NCBI RefSeq assembly: GCF_018310535.1
Contig: NZ_CP074102.1
Span: 8,804,001 to 8,868,000 of the forward strand
DNA: 64,000 nucleotides
From: Streptomyces mirabilis
GTDB lineage: Bacteria; Actinomycetota; Actinomycetes; Streptomycetales; Streptomycetaceae
Reading direction: 5' to 3'
This document shows, piece by piece, positions 36,253 through 45,280 of the stretch. Position 1 is the stretch's first letter; every line of letters starts with the position of its first letter. The translations under genes were made by a program, and so were the position numbers. The notes beneath the pieces are model-generated. The model worked only from the letters and a program-made list of their open reading frames with translations. It was not told where the DNA came from and made no database searches.

Positions 36253-38119
36253 GATCTTGGTGGTTAATCCCAATTCGCTTGTCATGTCGCGGAGTTGATC
36301 GCTGCGGGAGCGACGGATCCAGTGGATGGCATCATGCTGATCGTTGATCTTGTCGTGGTTCCTTGGGGGATCGGAGTGTGTCGTGTCGATGCAGCCGCAG
36401 TCCTGGCCTGAGCCGGATCCGCAGGTCGCGGCGGCGATCCGGGCGATGTATCGGGGCAGGCGGGAGGCGCCGCTGGCGGTGCAGGTCCGTGACCGGCTCG
36501 GGGAGCTGTTCCCGGACGCGGCCTTTGCTGACGCGTTCGGCCAGGTGGGCAGGCCAGGCTGGTCACCGGGGCGTCTGGCGCTGGTCACGGTGCTGCAGAA
36601 GGCCGCGAATCTGACCGATCGGCAGGCTGCTGACGAGGTTCGCGAGAACCTCGCCTGGAAGTACGCACTCGGCCTGAACCTGGAGGATCCGGGCTTCGAC
36701 CACAGCGTGCTGTCAGAGTTCCGCTCCCGTGTCGTCGCCCACGGCCTGGAGGAACGTGTGCTGGACCTGTTGCTGGAGCGCCTGCAGACCCTGGATCTGG
36801 TGCAGGCGGGCGGCAGCCAGCGAACCGACTCCACGCACATCGTTGCCGTGGTGCGAGATCTGAACCGACTCGAGTTGGTCGGCGAGAGCGTCCGCGCGGC
36901 CCTGAACGCGCTGGCCGCCGCATGCCCCGACTGGGTCGATCAGGTGCTGGTCGTGGAGGAGTGGAGCCGCCGCTACGCGGACCGGATCGACAACTGGCGA
37001 CTGTCCGCCTCGAAGACCAAGCAGCACGAACTCGCCGTGCAGTACGCCACCGACGGCTACACGCTGCTGCAGGCCGTCTACGCGCCCGCCTCGCCGGGGT
37101 GGCTGCGCGAGCTGCCTGCGGTGCAGACCCTGCGGTGCGTGCTGGTGCAGAACTACATCCGCACCCCGGACCGGGCCGGCAGGCTGCGGATCCGGCAGCG
37201 CGAGCGGGCCGAGGACGGCGGCGACGGCCTGCCGCCCGCCCCGATACGCCTGGCCTCGCCCTACGACACTGACACTCGCTGGTCCGCCAAGCGTGACCTG
37301 TTCTGGAACGGCTTCAAGCTGCATGTCTCGGAGACCTGCCACCCGCAGGCCGACGGAGACCGGCCGGCTGGCCCGAACCTGATCACCAACGTCACGACCA
37401 CCTGCTCCACCCTGCCGGACAGCAAAGCTCTGGACACGATCCACCAGAGTCTTCACCGCCGCCACCTGCTGCCTGCCCGGCACTACCTCGACTCCGGCTA
37501 CCCCAGCGCCGACCTGATCGTCTCGTCCGCCAAGGACTACGGCATCGCCTTGGTCACCCCGGTCCTGCTCGACACCTCCCCTCAGGCCAAGGCCCAACAA
37601 GGCTTCGCCGCCCACGACTTCACCATCGACTGGGATCGCAAGCGGGCCGTCTGCCCGGCCGGAAAGATCAGCGCCACCTGGAACGACGTCGTCCAGGACG
37701 GCGTGGCCAAGACCGTCGTCGCCTTCGCCGCGCTGGACTGCATCCCCTGCCCGACCAAGGAGCAGTGCACCAGCTCACGAAAGGGCCGTCGGCTCAGCCT
37801 CTACCCCCGTGAGCTCACCGAGGCCATCCGCACCGCCCGCGCCCAGCAACAGGACGGAACCTGGCAACGCGACTATGCACTCCGCGCCGGCGTCGAGGGC
37901 TCCATCCGCCAGGCCACCCACACCACCGGCCTGCGCCGAGCCCGCTACCGCGGCCTCGCAAAGACCCACCTCGACCACACCACCAGCGCCACCGCCCTCA
38001 ACCTCATCCGACTCAACGCCTGGTGGAACGGCCACCCCCTCGACCGCACCAACCATAGCCACCTCGCCAGACTTCAACTCCGCCTTGCAGCTTGAGAGTT
38101 GGGATTAACCACCAAGATC
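36253..38119 (+). mobile_element. IS1182-family insertion sequence
   Basis: Inverted ends GATCTTGGTGGTTAATCCCA (36253) and the exact complement ending 38119. The palindromic GATC at each edge may be the duplicated target rather than part of the repeat. About 1.87 kb with one transposase gene. The right flank is the surviving start of the split winged-helix gene. Confidence 0.85.
36383..38095 (+). CDS. IS1182-family transposase
   Basis: 570 residues from GTG 36383 (ATG 36389 also possible). Typical IS1182 order: DUF772-like start (VQVRDRLGELFPDAAFADAFGQVGRPGWSPGRLALVTVLQ), ENLAWKYALGLNLEDPGFDHSVLSEFRSRV, RTDSTHIVAVVRDLNRLELV (first Asp), LPARHYLDSGYPSADLIV (Asp), Cys-rich CIPCPTKEQCTSS, and the end YALRAGVEGSIRQATHTTGLRRARYRG (Glu). 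Complete and without lesions; ends four bases before the right inverted repeat. Confidence 0.9.
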   Translation: MSMQPQSWPEPDPQVAAAIRAMYRGRREAPLAVQVRDRLGELFPDAAFADAFGQVGRPGWSPGRLALVTVLQKAANLTDRQAADEVRENLAWKYALGLNLEDPGFDHSVLSEFRSRVVAHGLEERVLDLLLERLQTLDLVQAGGSQRTDSTHIVAVVRDLNRLELVGESVRAALNALAAACPDWVDQVLVVEEWSRRYADRIDNWRLSASKTKQHELAVQYATDGYTLLQAVYAPASPGWLRELPAVQTLRCVLVQNYIRTPDRAGRLRIRQRERAEDGGDGLPPAPIRLASPYDTDTRWSAKRDLFWNGFKLHVSETCHPQADGDRPAGPNLITNVTTTCSTLPDSKALDTIHQSLHRRHLLPARHYLDSGYPSADLIVSSAKDYGIALVTPVLLDTSPQAKAQQGFAAHDFTIDWDRKRAVCPAGKISATWNDVVQDGVAKTVVAFAALDCIPCPTKEQCTSSRKGRRLSLYPRELTEAIRTARAQQQDGTWQRDYALRAGVEGSIRQATHTTGLRRARYRGLAKTHLDHTTSATALNLIRLNAWWNGHPLDRTNHSHLARLQLRLAA

Positions 38120-38380
38120 GGACAAGGTCACCATCGCCAACCTGGCCCGACACGGCCGCGAACGCGTAGACGCGGTGACAACTGGCCTGGAGGAGCTGGA
38201 GAAGCACGGATTCCTGCTGCGCGACCGCGCCCGCAACGCCGACGGCACGCTCGGGCAGGCGCTGTACTTCATCACCGACCTGCCCGCCCTGCAAAACCCC
38301 AGCTCACAACCAGAGTCGGGTTATCCAGGATTGGCTGAGCCAGTGTTGGCTGATCCCGGCACTAAGAACACCATCGTTAA
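38120..38380 (+). pseudogene. Winged-helix DNA-binding protein, 5' piece (split gene)
   Basis: The frame DKVTIANLARHGRERVDAVTTGLEELEKHGFLLRDRAR, GTLGQALYFITDLP is the winged-helix part of a large streptomycete helix-turn-helix family. The start codon and first residues are lost behind the IS1182. The frame runs to ...TKNTIV and is interrupted at 38381 by IS-A. The continuation is at 47329: joining GT|TAA|GAAGACC restores ATC GTT AAG AAG ACC in frame. So the gene was broken twice, by IS1182 on the left and by the 8.9-kb IS/intron block here. Confidence 0.75.
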
Positions 38381-39964
38381 GCTTGGTGTTTAACCTCGGC
38401 CGTTCACCTGACCCGCTGATCTTGGTTCGTTCCCGGGACAGCAGGACGGCCGTTCTTCACGCTTCGAGGTGTCGAGCAACGTCGCGTGAAGGAACGGCCG
38501 CTGGTGAAGAGTCTCGCCCCTGAACAGTCCGCCGACGCCGCGTTGGGCGTCCTGTCCCACTTTCGTGTCCAGTTCTACGACTGTCTCTACACCCGGGCGG
38601 ATGCGCTCTTCGAGCTCGCCGACGCGGTGCTGTGCTCGGACGGCCCGGTCACCTCGCTGGTCGAGTTGACGCTCACGGCCGAGCACCGGCGCGGGCACGG
38701 AGCGATGTACGACGCGGTCAATCACGGCTGGCTGGAGCCGCGCCGCCTGCGCAGGCTGCTGGCCTCCACGCCGCTGCCGCGTGCCGCCGACGGGCGGATC
38801 GTGCTCGCGGTGGACGTGAGCAACTGGCTGCGTCCCGACGCCCCCACCAGCCCGGAGTTGCTGTTCTGCCACGTCTACGGGCGGGGCCGCAGCGCGGATC
38901 AGTTCATCCCCGGCTGGCCCTACTCCTTCGTTGCCGCGCTGGAGACGGGACGCACGTCCTGGACGGCTGTGCTGGACGCGATCCGGCTGGGGCCGTGCGA
39001 CGATGCCACCGCGGTGACCGCCAGCCAGCTGCGCGAGGTGGTCACCCGGCTGGTGCACGCCGGGCAGTGGCGGCCGGGCGACGCGGACATCCTCGTCGTC
39101 ATGGACACCGGCTACGACGTCACCCGTCTTGCCTATGTCCTGGCCGACCTGCCCGTCGAGCTGGTCGGCCGGCTCCGCTCGGACCGCGTCATGCTCCGGG
39201 ACGCCGGCCCACGCCGCTCCACCCCGCGCGGCGGACAGCCCCGCAAGCACGGCGGCGTCCTCACCTTCTCCAAGCCGGAGTCCTGGCACACCCCTGACCA
39301 GGCCACCACGTGCGACACCACCCGCTACGGCACAGCCGAAGCCCTCGCCTGGGACCGGATGCACCCCCGGTTACAGGCCCGTGGCCCCTGGCTCGATCAC
39401 TGCGGTGAACTCCCTCTGCTCCACGGCACGTTGATCCGGCTGAAGGTTGAGCACCTGCCCGGTGACCGTGACCCGAAGCCGGTATGGCTGTGGTCCTCAC
39501 GCACCGGCATGACCGGCGAAGACGTCAACCTGCGCTGGCAGGCGTTCCTTCGCAGATTCGATCTTGAACATACCTTCCGACTGTTCAAGCAGACCCTGGG
39601 CTGGACCGTCCCCAAGGTCCGCGATCCGCACACGGCCGACCTGTGGACGTGGCTGATCATCGCCGCCCACACCCAGCTCCGCCTTGCCCGGCCCCTCGCC
39701 GAGGACCTTCGTCGGCCCTGGGAGCGGCCGGCGCAACCTCGTCGCCTCACCCCTGCCCGGGTTCGGCGGGGGTTCCGCCACCTCCGCGTGAAGACCGCCC
39801 GTCCCGCCGACGTGCCCAGACCCTCCAAGCCCGGACCCGGACGCCCACCCGGTTCAAAGAACCGCAGGTCAGCCCCACGTCACGAGCCTGGAAAGACCGT
39901 GAAACGAATCGAAACCCTCACCGAACACGTCCGCCTGAAACAGCAGCGAGGTTAATGATCAAGT
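38381..39964 (+). mobile_element. IS-A: first copy of a 1584-bp IS (NF041680-type transposase)
   Basis: Left end GCTTGGTGTTTAACCTCG (38381), right end complement of ACTTGATCATTAACCTCG (39964; other copies end in C). Preceded by TAA (38378-38380); TAA also follows after the intron inserted at its right border (42013-42015). Same length and same protein as copies at 43697-45280 (inverted) and 61517-63100. Confidence 0.9.
38486..39955 (+). CDS. Transposase of IS-A (NF041680-type, IS701-like fold)
   Basis: 489 residues from GTG 38486. Key stretches: DGRIVLAVDVSNWLRPDA (Asp), ADILVVMDTGYDVTRLAYVLADLPVELVGRLRSDR (Asp), LRRFDLEHTFRLFKQTLGWTVPK (Glu), LADLWTWLIIAAHTQLRLARPL-like end, then a basic Pro/Arg tail. 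The layout matches IS701/IS4-type DDE enzymes; from memory the Streptomyces family is catalogued as NF041680. It ends nine bases before the IS border. Three identical protein copies in the window indicate recent movement or conversion. Confidence 0.85.
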   Translation: MKERPLVKSLAPEQSADAALGVLSHFRVQFYDCLYTRADALFELADAVLCSDGPVTSLVELTLTAEHRRGHGAMYDAVNHGWLEPRRLRRLLASTPLPRAADGRIVLAVDVSNWLRPDAPTSPELLFCHVYGRGRSADQFIPGWPYSFVAALETGRTSWTAVLDAIRLGPCDDATAVTASQLREVVTRLVHAGQWRPGDADILVVMDTGYDVTRLAYVLADLPVELVGRLRSDRVMLRDAGPRRSTPRGGQPRKHGGVLTFSKPESWHTPDQATTCDTTRYGTAEALAWDRMHPRLQARGPWLDHCGELPLLHGTLIRLKVEHLPGDRDPKPVWLWSSRTGMTGEDVNLRWQAFLRRFDLEHTFRLFKQTLGWTVPKVRDPHTADLWTWLIIAAHTQLRLARPLAEDLRRPWERPAQPRRLTPARVRRGFRHLRVKTARPADVPRPSKPGPGRPPGSKNRRSAPRHEPGKTVKRIETLTEHVRLKQQRG

Positions 39965-42012
39965 GTACGTCCAGCAGTCCGGGCGTCTTCCCAGTTCAGA
40001 AGGGGTGTGAACGATGTAACCGGACGTCAAGCTCAGGATAGCCAGCCGGTGGAAGTCCGGTCCGGGGAGACGCCAGGGTCCCCGGTAGCTGACTCCCGGC
40101 GTCGCCCGAAATGGTGGCGTCGAAGTGGAGTGACAAGCGCCTCTCGGGGGCGTGCAACCGACCAGTCCGCAACATGAAGTGAAGCCTGCAGCGTCGTCAT
40201 TTAACCCCCGCCCGCGGGCGGGCCAAGGAGGAGCCGAGCCTGTGCTTGATTGGCGAAGGCCACGGAAGATGATCTCGGACCTGGAGCGGTCGTCGAAGAA
40301 CCTCCCGGCGTAAGGGGCGTGGAATGGTCGGAAGGTTGTCCTGGGAACTGGAGAGAGCCTCCTCGGCCCCGGGTATTGCGGCCCGGGAAGCGTGGCCTGC
40401 CTATAACCGGCAGAACCGGGAAATGGCGGGTTGTCGAGAGGCAGTCGGAGGGGGTCGTAGTAGTGACGATCGGCGGGACAACACAACCCGCTGGGAGCGA
40501 AGGGCCCCTGCTTCATCGACGCGATTCGAAAACAGGGAGGGACCCGGATGAGTGCCGTTACGGCTAGTTCCATCCGCCGGGAGGAAAGCGTCGCAGGACC
40601 AGTCCGCCGTCCTCTGGACAAGGTCCGAGCCTTGCAACGGACGCTTTACCGCTGTGCCGAGCAAGAACCCGAACGCCGGTTTCACGCCCTGTATGGCCAT
40701 GTCCACCGCATGGACGTTCTGAGGCGGGCGTGGGCCGGTGTGTGCGCAAACCGGGGTGCCCCCGGCGTGGACGGTACGACCGTCGACGCGGTGGAATCCT
40801 CGGGGGTGGATGCATTCCTCCAAGACCTTTCGCAGAGACTGCGGGCGCATACGTATCGTCCGTCAGTGCTGCGACGGGTCCAGATTCCCAAACCGGGGCG
40901 GCCGGGGGAGTTCCGGCCGCTATCGATCCCCACCGTGGCGGACCGCGTGGTGATGACGGCTGCGAAACTGGTCATGGAACCAGTATTCGAGGCCCAGTTC
41001 ACCGAGGCGAGCTATGGATTCAGGCCGAAGCGGTCCGCGATCGACGCGTGCGAGGCAGTGCGTGTCGCCGCGAACCAGCGGCGGGAGTGGGTGTTCGAGG
41101 CCGATATCCGCGACTGCTTCGGCACGATCGACCATGAGGCGCTGATGGCCCAAGTGGCGCGGCGTGTGGTGGACCGGCCGATGCTGAAGCTGATCCGGGC
41201 CTGGCTGCGGATGGGAGTCCTGGTGGGCGGGGTGACCTCGCCTACCGGGGCGGGAACCCCTCAGGGCTCACCGATTTCCCCATTGCTGGCAAATATCGCG
41301 CTGCACGTTCTCGACGAGGCGTGGCAGAACGAAGGTCGCCGGCTGGGGACGTTGGTGAGGTACTGCGATGATTTCGTAGTCCTGTCGCCGACCAAGCAAC
41401 GGGCCGAACAGGCCCGTGAATTGGCGGCACGAGTTCTGGAACGGCTCGGGATGCGATTGCATCCTGAGAAGACCGGCATCGTCTGCCTCACCCGAGGCGG
41501 GCAGGGCTTCGACTTTCTCGGCTTCCACCACCGGAAGATGGAATCGTGGAAATGGCGGGGCAGGTACTACTTGCAACGCTGGCCCTCGGCCAGGGCGATG
41601 CGGGTACTGCGGGACAAAGTCCGTGCGGCGACCGCTCGTTCGAAGACTGAGCGGCCGGTATCCGCCGTGGTCGCCGATCTCAACCCGGTCCTGCGGGGCT
41701 GGTCGGCGTACTTCCGTAACGGGAACTCCGGACGGAAGTTCAACGTGGTCGACGGCTATGTCCACGAACGGCTGGCGATCTTTGCCAGCGCGAAACACGG
41801 ACTTGCGGGCAGGAACTGGACCACCCGATTTACTTATGGGTGGATCACCCGGCTCGGTGTCTACCGCCTTACCGGAAACGTGCACAGGGCAACGGCGCAT
41901 GCCAGCCGGTGAACGATGTCGGAAAGCCGTGTGCGGGAGAACTGCATGCACGGTTTGAAGCGGCGGGGACTGGAAACGGGGCATCAGCCACCGCGCCAGT
42001 CCCCGACCCTAC
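39965..42012 (+). mobile_element. Group II intron, copy 1
   Basis: 2048 bp from GTACGTCCAGCAG (39965) to CCCTAC (42012). The 3' end shows a domain V-like hairpin (AGCCGTGTGCGGGAG, AACTGCATGCACGGTT, about 41928-41957) and a domain VI-like stem (GGGGACTGG...CCAGTCCCC) ending in AC, matching the AY rule. An RT/maturase is encoded inside. Borders were set by comparing four copies and an uninterrupted IS end at 43697. The 5' exon is the right terminus of IS-A; 3' exon begins TAAGAAG. Confidence 0.9.
40548..41912 (+). CDS. ltrA: Group II intron reverse transcriptase/maturase
   Basis: 454 residues from ATG 40548, with GGGAGG upstream. RT blocks: NRGAPGVDGTTVDAVE, RPVLRRV.IPK-type RRVQIPKPGRPGEFRPLSIPTVADRV, EASYGFRPKRSAIDA, WVFEADIRDCFGTIDH (first catalytic Asp), GTPQGSPISPLLANIALHVLDE, VRYCDDFVVLS (YCDD rather than the commoner YADD), GFDFLGFHHRK. 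Maturase/GIIM domain near the C-terminus (VVADLNPVLRGWSAYFRNGN, RFTYGWITRLG). No HNH endonuclease domain follows, as in endonuclease-less introns that rely on single-stranded target DNA. Identical to the proteins at 45864 and 55864. Confidence 0.95.
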   Translation: MSAVTASSIRREESVAGPVRRPLDKVRALQRTLYRCAEQEPERRFHALYGHVHRMDVLRRAWAGVCANRGAPGVDGTTVDAVESSGVDAFLQDLSQRLRAHTYRPSVLRRVQIPKPGRPGEFRPLSIPTVADRVVMTAAKLVMEPVFEAQFTEASYGFRPKRSAIDACEAVRVAANQRREWVFEADIRDCFGTIDHEALMAQVARRVVDRPMLKLIRAWLRMGVLVGGVTSPTGAGTPQGSPISPLLANIALHVLDEAWQNEGRRLGTLVRYCDDFVVLSPTKQRAEQARELAARVLERLGMRLHPEKTGIVCLTRGGQGFDFLGFHHRKMESWKWRGRYYLQRWPSARAMRVLRDKVRAATARSKTERPVSAVVADLNPVLRGWSAYFRNGNSGRKFNVVDGYVHERLAIFASAKHGLAGRNWTTRFTYGWITRLGVYRLTGNVHRATAHASR

Positions 42013-42127
42013 TAAGAAGCTGTTGTCTTTCCGGACGTGATCGCCGCGTTTCCGCTGGTCGGGCGTGGGGTCGGTGATTCGGTGGGAGTAGTGGCCTGTC
42101 GTGCTGTCGCTCCCTGGGAGGTCGTGG

Positions 42128-42679
42128 ATGCCGTCGGTGGTCGGGCTGTTGGAGCAGCGTGAGCTGGGTGCTCGCCGTCGGTTGGACGGGCTGCGGGAGG
42201 AGGCCGACCGCATCCAGGCCGAGCTGGCCGTGGCCGAGCGGGAATGGAAGGAGTGGGCCATCGCCTGCTCGCGGGTCGGCGAGGTGCTGGCCCCGGCAGA
42301 CGAGAGCGCGCAGGACCACGCCCGGGTCGAGGGGACCGCGCCGGCCGCCGGGGAGCAGACCGCAAAGACGTCGCAGGTGCCGGATGCTGCGAAGACGAAG
42401 TCGCAGGTGCCGGTGTGGCGTGAGGGGCTGGCCTGGGCGGTGCTGTCGGTGGACTACCAGCGCATCCTCACGGCGCTCGCGGACCGGCACCGGCTCCATC
42501 AAGGGCCGCTGACCTGCCAGGAGATGGCCGCGGCGTTCGGCATGGACGCGGTGCCGGCACGGGTGGAGGCGCTGCGATCGAAGGCGAAACGCCTGGTCGC
42601 GCGCGGCTGGCTGGCCGAGCCCGCGCCGGGCAGGTTCACCCTCGCGCAGGCCGTGGCCGGGCCAGGCGGCGGGTCATGA
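42128..42679 (+). CDS. IS accessory protein (helical, winged-helix-like)
   Basis: 183 residues from ATG 42128 with GGGAGG six bases upstream. Coiled-coil start (VVGLLEQRELGARRRLDGLREEADRIQAELAVAE), a variable linker with repeated TSQVPDAAK/KSQVPVW words, then VDYQRILTALADRHRLHQGPLTCQEMAAAFGM and a basic VEALRSKAKRLVARGWLAEPAPGRF end. It converges on the transposase and overlaps its 3' end by 44 bases. The orphan protein at 21042 has the same plan. Likely DNA-binding regulator or helper of transposition; function not known to me. Confidence 0.7.
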   Translation: MPSVVGLLEQRELGARRRLDGLREEADRIQAELAVAEREWKEWAIACSRVGEVLAPADESAQDHARVEGTAPAAGEQTAKTSQVPDAAKTKSQVPVWREGLAWAVLSVDYQRILTALADRHRLHQGPLTCQEMAAAFGMDAVPARVEALRSKAKRLVARGWLAEPAPGRFTLAQAVAGPGGGS

Positions 42680-43454
42680 GCAGGGTCATCGACCAGTAGA
42701 TCATCGCTTCGGCGCTGGTGGTGCGGCGTTCGTAGTCGCGTGCCAGGCGGCGGGTGCGCATCAGGTGGGCGAAGAGGCGCTCGACGATCCACCGCTTGGG
42801 CAGCACCACGAAGCCGCGCATGTCGTCGCTGCGTTTGACGATCGCCAGGACCAGCGAGAACGCGGTGAGGCAGTACTCGACGAGGCTGCCGGTGTAGCCG
42901 CCGTCGGCCCAGACCAGGGCGAGCCGGTGGTGCACGTCGGCCACCTGCTCCAGCAGCACCCGGGCGGCGGCGCGGTCACCGATGTCCGCGGCGGTGACCA
43001 TCACCCCCAGCAGCAGGCCGAGCGTGTCGACCACGACGTGCCGCTTGCGCCCGTTGACCAGTTTGCCGCCGTCGAAGCCGCGGCTGTCCGCGCCGACGAC
43101 GGCGTCCGCCTTGACGGACTGCGAGTCGATCACCGCAGCCGTCGGCTCCGCATCCCGCCCCAGCTCCTCGCGGACCCTGGCCCGCAGCCGGTCGTGGAAC
43201 TCCTTGACCAGGCTGTGGTCGCGCCAGCGGCGGAAGAACGCGTAGATGCGGTCCCACGGCGGGAAGTCCGCCGGCATCGCCCGCCACTTGATGCCATTGT
43301 CGACCAGGTAGCGGATCGCATCGAGTATCGACCGGTGGCAGTACGCCTCCGGCTGCCCGCCCCGGCCCCGCATCCAGCCCGGCACCGGCAGCAACGGGCG
43401 GACCACGGCCCACTCCCCGTCCGTCATATCAGTCGGATACCGGCGCTCACGCAC
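42636..43454 (-). CDS. IS5-family transposase
   Basis: 272 residues from GTG 43454 (VRERRYPTDMTDGEWAVVRPLLPVPGW), the usual start for this group; a GTG at 43553 would add 33 residues. DDE motifs: TAAVIDSQSVKADAV (Asp), LALVWADGGYTGSLVEY (Asp), RWIVERLFAHLMRTRRLARDYERR (Glu). Insertion domain GGKLVNGRKRHVVVDTLGLLLGVMV is typical. Complete. The C-terminus overlaps the accessory gene on the opposite strand. Confidence 0.9.
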   Translation of the reverse strand: MRERRYPTDMTDGEWAVVRPLLPVPGWMRGRGGQPEAYCHRSILDAIRYLVDNGIKWRAMPADFPPWDRIYAFFRRWRDHSLVKEFHDRLRARVREELGRDAEPTAAVIDSQSVKADAVVGADSRGFDGGKLVNGRKRHVVVDTLGLLLGVMVTAADIGDRAAARVLLEQVADVHHRLALVWADGGYTGSLVEYCLTAFSLVLAIVKRSDDMRGFVVLPKRWIVERLFAHLMRTRRLARDYERRTTSAEAMIYWSMTLLMTRRLARPRPARG

Positions 43455-43696
43455 CGGATTGTCGGCGGCGTTCCCGAACCGGTGAGCCAGACAGTCACAC
43501 CCAGGGGTGACCGAGCTGGACTGCCCGGACATCGACACGGAAGACTGCGGCACCAGGGCCTCCTGCTGCTCGGTGACTAGACACCAACGAGCTGTTCAGG
43601 AGGCCCTACTTGTATGCACCGACCACCCCGCGACCACCCAATCGGGACTCTCGTTCGACGCGCATCTCTCAAGATCGGAAAGACAACAACTTCTCA

Positions 43697-45280
43697 GCTT
43701 GATCATTAACCTCGCTGCTGTTTCAGGCGGACGTGTTCGGTGAGGGTTTCGATTCGTTTCACGGTCTTTCCAGGCTCGTGACGTGGGGCTGACCTGCGGT
43801 TCTTTGAACCGGGTGGGCGTCCGGGTCCGGGCTTGGAGGGTCTGGGCACGTCGGCGGGACGGGCGGTCTTCACGCGGAGGTGGCGGAACCCCCGCCGAAC
43901 CCGGGCAGGGGTGAGGCGACGAGGTTGCGCCGGCCGCTCCCAGGGCCGACGAAGGTCCTCGGCGAGGGGCCGGGCAAGGCGGAGCTGGGTGTGGGCGGCG
44001 ATGATCAGCCACGTCCACAGGTCGGCCGTGTGCGGATCGCGGACCTTGGGGACGGTCCAGCCCAGGGTCTGCTTGAACAGTCGGAAGGTATGTTCAAGAT
44101 CGAATCTGCGAAGGAACGCCTGCCAGCGCAGGTTGACGTCTTCGCCGGTCATGCCGGTGCGTGAGGACCACAGCCATACCGGCTTCGGGTCACGGTCACC
44201 GGGCAGGTGCTCAACCTTCAGCCGGATCAACGTGCCGTGGAGCAGAGGGAGTTCACCGCAGTGATCGAGCCAGGGGCCACGGGCCTGTAACCGGGGGTGC
44301 ATCCGGTCCCAGGCGAGGGCTTCGGCTGTGCCGTAGCGGGTGGTGTCGCACGTGGTGGCCTGGTCAGGGGTGTGCCAGGACTCCGGCTTGGAGAAGGTGA
44401 GGACGCCGCCGTGCTTGCGGGGCTGTCCGCCGCGCGGGGTGGAGCGGCGTGGGCCGGCGTCCCGGAGCATGACGCGGTCCGAGCGGAGCCGGCCGACCAG
44501 CTCGACGGGCAGGTCGGCCAGGACATAGGCAAGACGGGTGACGTCGTAGCCGGTGTCCATGACGACGAGGATGTCCGCGTCGCCCGGCCGCCACTGCCCG
44601 GCGTGCACCAGCCGGGTGACCACCTCGCGCAGCTGGCTGGCGGTCACCGCGGTGGCATCGTCGCACGGCCCCAGCCGGATCGCGTCCAGCACAGCCGTCC
44701 AGGACGTGCGTCCCGTCTCCAGCGCGGCAACGAAGGAGTAGGGCCAGCCGGGGATGAACTGATCCGCGCTGCGGCCCCGCCCGTAGACGTGGCAGAACAG
44801 CAACTCCGGGCTGGTGGGGGCGTCGGGACGCAGCCAGTTGCTCACGTCCACCGCGAGCACGATCCGCCCGTCGGCGGCACGCGGCAGCGGCGTGGAGGCC
44901 AGCAGCCTGCGCAGGCGGCGCGGCTCCAGCCAGCCGTGATTGACCGCGTCGTACATCGCTCCGTGCCCGCGCCGGTGCTCGGCCGTGAGCGTCAACTCGA
45001 CCAGCGAGGTGACCGGGCCGTCCGAGCACAGCACCGCGTCGGCGAGCTCGAAGAGCGCATCCGCCCGGGTGTAGAGACAGTCGTAGAACTGGACACGAAA
45101 GTGGGACAGGACGCCCAACGCGGCGTCGGCGGACTGTTCAGGGGCGAGACTCTTCACCAGCGGCCGTTCCTTCACGCGACGTTGCTCGACACCTCGAAGC
45201 GTGAAGAACGGCCGTCCTGCTGTCCCGGGAACGAACCAAGATCAGCGGGTCAGGTGAACGGCCGAGGTTAAACACCAAGC
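43697..45280 (-). mobile_element. IS-B: inverted copy of the 1584-bp IS
   Basis: Same 1584 bp as IS-A but in opposite orientation. Inner end GCTTGATCATTAACCTCG at 43697 is uninterrupted (preceded by TCA). Outer end complement of GCTTGGTGTTTAACCTCG finishes at 45280 and is followed by group II intron copy 2 and then TAA. With IS-A it frames a 6.9-kb composite-like segment. Confidence 0.9.
43706..45175 (-). CDS. Transposase of IS-B
   Basis: 489 residues from GTG 45175, identical in sequence to the IS-A enzyme (VDVSNWLRPDA, VMDTGYDVTRL, FDLEHTFRLFKQTLGW as probable DDE blocks). Both inverted copies have undamaged transposases, so the pair could mobilise the DNA between them, here an intron and an IS5-like element. 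Confidence 0.85.
   Translation of the reverse strand: MKERPLVKSLAPEQSADAALGVLSHFRVQFYDCLYTRADALFELADAVLCSDGPVTSLVELTLTAEHRRGHGAMYDAVNHGWLEPRRLRRLLASTPLPRAADGRIVLAVDVSNWLRPDAPTSPELLFCHVYGRGRSADQFIPGWPYSFVAALETGRTSWTAVLDAIRLGPCDDATAVTASQLREVVTRLVHAGQWRPGDADILVVMDTGYDVTRLAYVLADLPVELVGRLRSDRVMLRDAGPRRSTPRGGQPRKHGGVLTFSKPESWHTPDQATTCDTTRYGTAEALAWDRMHPRLQARGPWLDHCGELPLLHGTLIRLKVEHLPGDRDPKPVWLWSSRTGMTGEDVNLRWQAFLRRFDLEHTFRLFKQTLGWTVPKVRDPHTADLWTWLIIAAHTQLRLARPLAEDLRRPWERPAQPRRLTPARVRRGFRHLRVKTARPADVPRPSKPGPGRPPGSKNRRSAPRHEPGKTVKRIETLTEHVRLKQQRG

Larger units (their letters stand above)
42016..43693 (-). mobile_element. IS5-like insertion sequence with an accessory gene
   Basis: Imperfect inverted ends GAAGCTGTTGTCTTTCCG (42016) and complement GAAGTTGTTGTCTTTCCG (ending 43693). 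About 1678 bp with a minus-strand transposase and a convergent accessory gene. Left flank TAA, right flank TCA (TNA-type). Sits between intron copy 1 and the inverted IS-B. Confidence 0.8.

Noticed and set aside
39959..40621. 220-codon minus-strand frame in the intron 5' region (repeated in each intron copy)
   Set aside because: It lies over the structured intron RNA domains and has no recognisable protein; repetition is explained by the intron copies.
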